A stretch of 64,000 nt of DNA, taken from the NCBI RefSeq assembly GCF_000425125.1, contig NZ_KE384309.1:229655-293654 (forward strand), in the 5' to 3' direction. Below the pieces are notes generated by a model. It worked only from the letters and a program-made list of their open reading frames with translations, was not told the origin of the DNA and did no database searches. Within the stretch, counting starts at the first letter, position 1; each line of letters begins with the position of its first letter. This document shows positions 63,559 through 64,000 of the stretch, in pieces. Source of the stretch: Paenibacillus taiwanensis DSM 18679. Lineage in GTDB: Bacteria > Bacillota > Bacilli > Paenibacillales > Paenibacillaceae. A program made the translations under genes and the position numbers.

Positions 63559-64000
63559 ATGATACACAACAACCTAAGAAGATTTGCAGCCGATTATGCG
63601 AGCGCAGAAGAACGTCAGGTCGATCAGGGTGACGATCAAAGCAGCATCCATTTTCCAACTGTATTTTTGTTTATTGGAGCGAAGGTGTCGGATGCGATTG
63701 CACCGATCATTCGGATCAATGAACGTAAATGGGATAACAATGCTGGTGTCATGTACGCCCATGTAGTATCTCGTGATTGGACAGCCGCTTCTGCGGATCA
63801 TACACAAAGAACTTCCGGCGTTTACTCCGGAAGTTCTGTCGCTTCTCCCTTAGATGACGATATTGATCATGCTGAGGGTAGCAAGCAAAATAGCATGCAG
63901 ACGCGTGTAACACGTCTGGAACTGCCTGTCCATACGATGGGGAAAAGCAGATCACAGCGCAAGGATGTGTACACTCAATTCCATCAGAATGAAGGTCATC
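63559..64000 (+). CDS. Start of an uncharacterised gene after the tubulin-like gene, cut by window edge
   Basis: An open frame from ATG 63559 runs 147 codons with no stop to the window end. It begins 1 base after the tubulin-like stop. The visible part has an N-terminal MIHNNLRRFAADYASAEE, a hydrophobic core FPTVFLFIGAKVSDAIAPII, and a low-complexity polar stretch, with no clear signal peptide. No good Shine-Dalgarno precedes it, so translation may depend on coupling with the tubulin-like gene. Family not recognised. Confidence 0.7.
   Translation, partial: MIHNNLRRFAADYASAEERQVDQGDDQSSIHFPTVFLFIGAKVSDAIAPIIRINERKWDNNAGVMYAHVVSRDWTAASADHTQRTSGVYSGSSVASPLDDDIDHAEGSKQNSMQTRVTRLELPVHTMGKSRSQRKDVYTQFHQNEGH

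Overview
The window looks like a chromosomal segment of a Paenibacillus-type endospore former (order Bacillales). The evidence is a GerA-family germinant receptor operon, a YheC/YheD-type ATP-grasp protein, a CotSA-like and a CgeB-like glycosyltransferase, spsI/spsJ-like sugar-nucleotide genes, a BclA-like collagen protein, strong AGGAGG-type ribosome binding sites with frequent GTG and TTG starts, and ydaO-type c-di-AMP riboswitches. No rRNA, tRNA, CRISPR array or prophage was seen.

Layout. 1-1.2 kb: 5' part of a collagen-like exosporium-type protein on the minus strand, cut by the window edge. 1.5-12.5 kb: ordinary accessory genes, namely Nudix, HAD, two MocR/GabR-type regulators (one lacking the PLP lysine), an aminotransferase, an FMN split-barrel protein, an AraC regulator, two DinB-like proteins, an aquaporin, a GNAT enzyme and a small lipoprotein. 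12.5-14.5 kb: a secreted protein with an NCYGY motif, and psd. 14.6-32.7 kb: a spore-surface island with YheC-like and CotSA-like genes, a 1723-residue protein built from 144 decapeptide repeats, several GT-A, GT-B and GT-D glycosyltransferases, spsI/spsJ-like genes, three small helical proteins and a CgeB-like gene. Several of these carry an Arg/Lys-rich segment and/or a Gly-Tyr/Phe segment, and one gene encodes only those two segments. 33.1-41.7 kb: potassium homeostasis, with two c-di-AMP riboswitches, a small RCK-like protein, kdpFABC, and a tandemly duplicated KdpD sensor-only protein with no kinase domain and no adjacent KdpE. 41.9-43 kb: an acyl-CoA dehydrogenase-like flavoprotein. 43.3-47.6 kb: a GerA-type operon in the order A-C-small-B. 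47.7-53.9 kb: a second surface-glycan operon whose dehydratase, RmlD-like reductase and 2-epimerase fit UDP-L-6-deoxy-HexNAc synthesis. 54.0-55.0 kb: remnant of an IS1182-type element. 55.1-64 kb: a divergent locus with a large tubulin-like GTPase, a VWA membrane protein, a zinc-ribbon membrane protein, a 48-residue membrane peptide, a single-pass exported-domain protein, and the start of one more gene.

How the genes may work together. The 14.6-32.7 and 47.7-53.9 kb regions probably make activated deoxy sugars and attach them to spore-surface proteins, with the repeat protein and the collagen protein as candidate acceptors (inference). The kdp region would import K+ and be switched off when c-di-AMP is high. 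The tubulin-like locus is the least explained unit: its gene set suggests a membrane-associated machine linking an extracellular VWA domain to a cytosolic polymer-forming GTPase. This is inference from domain content and synteny only.
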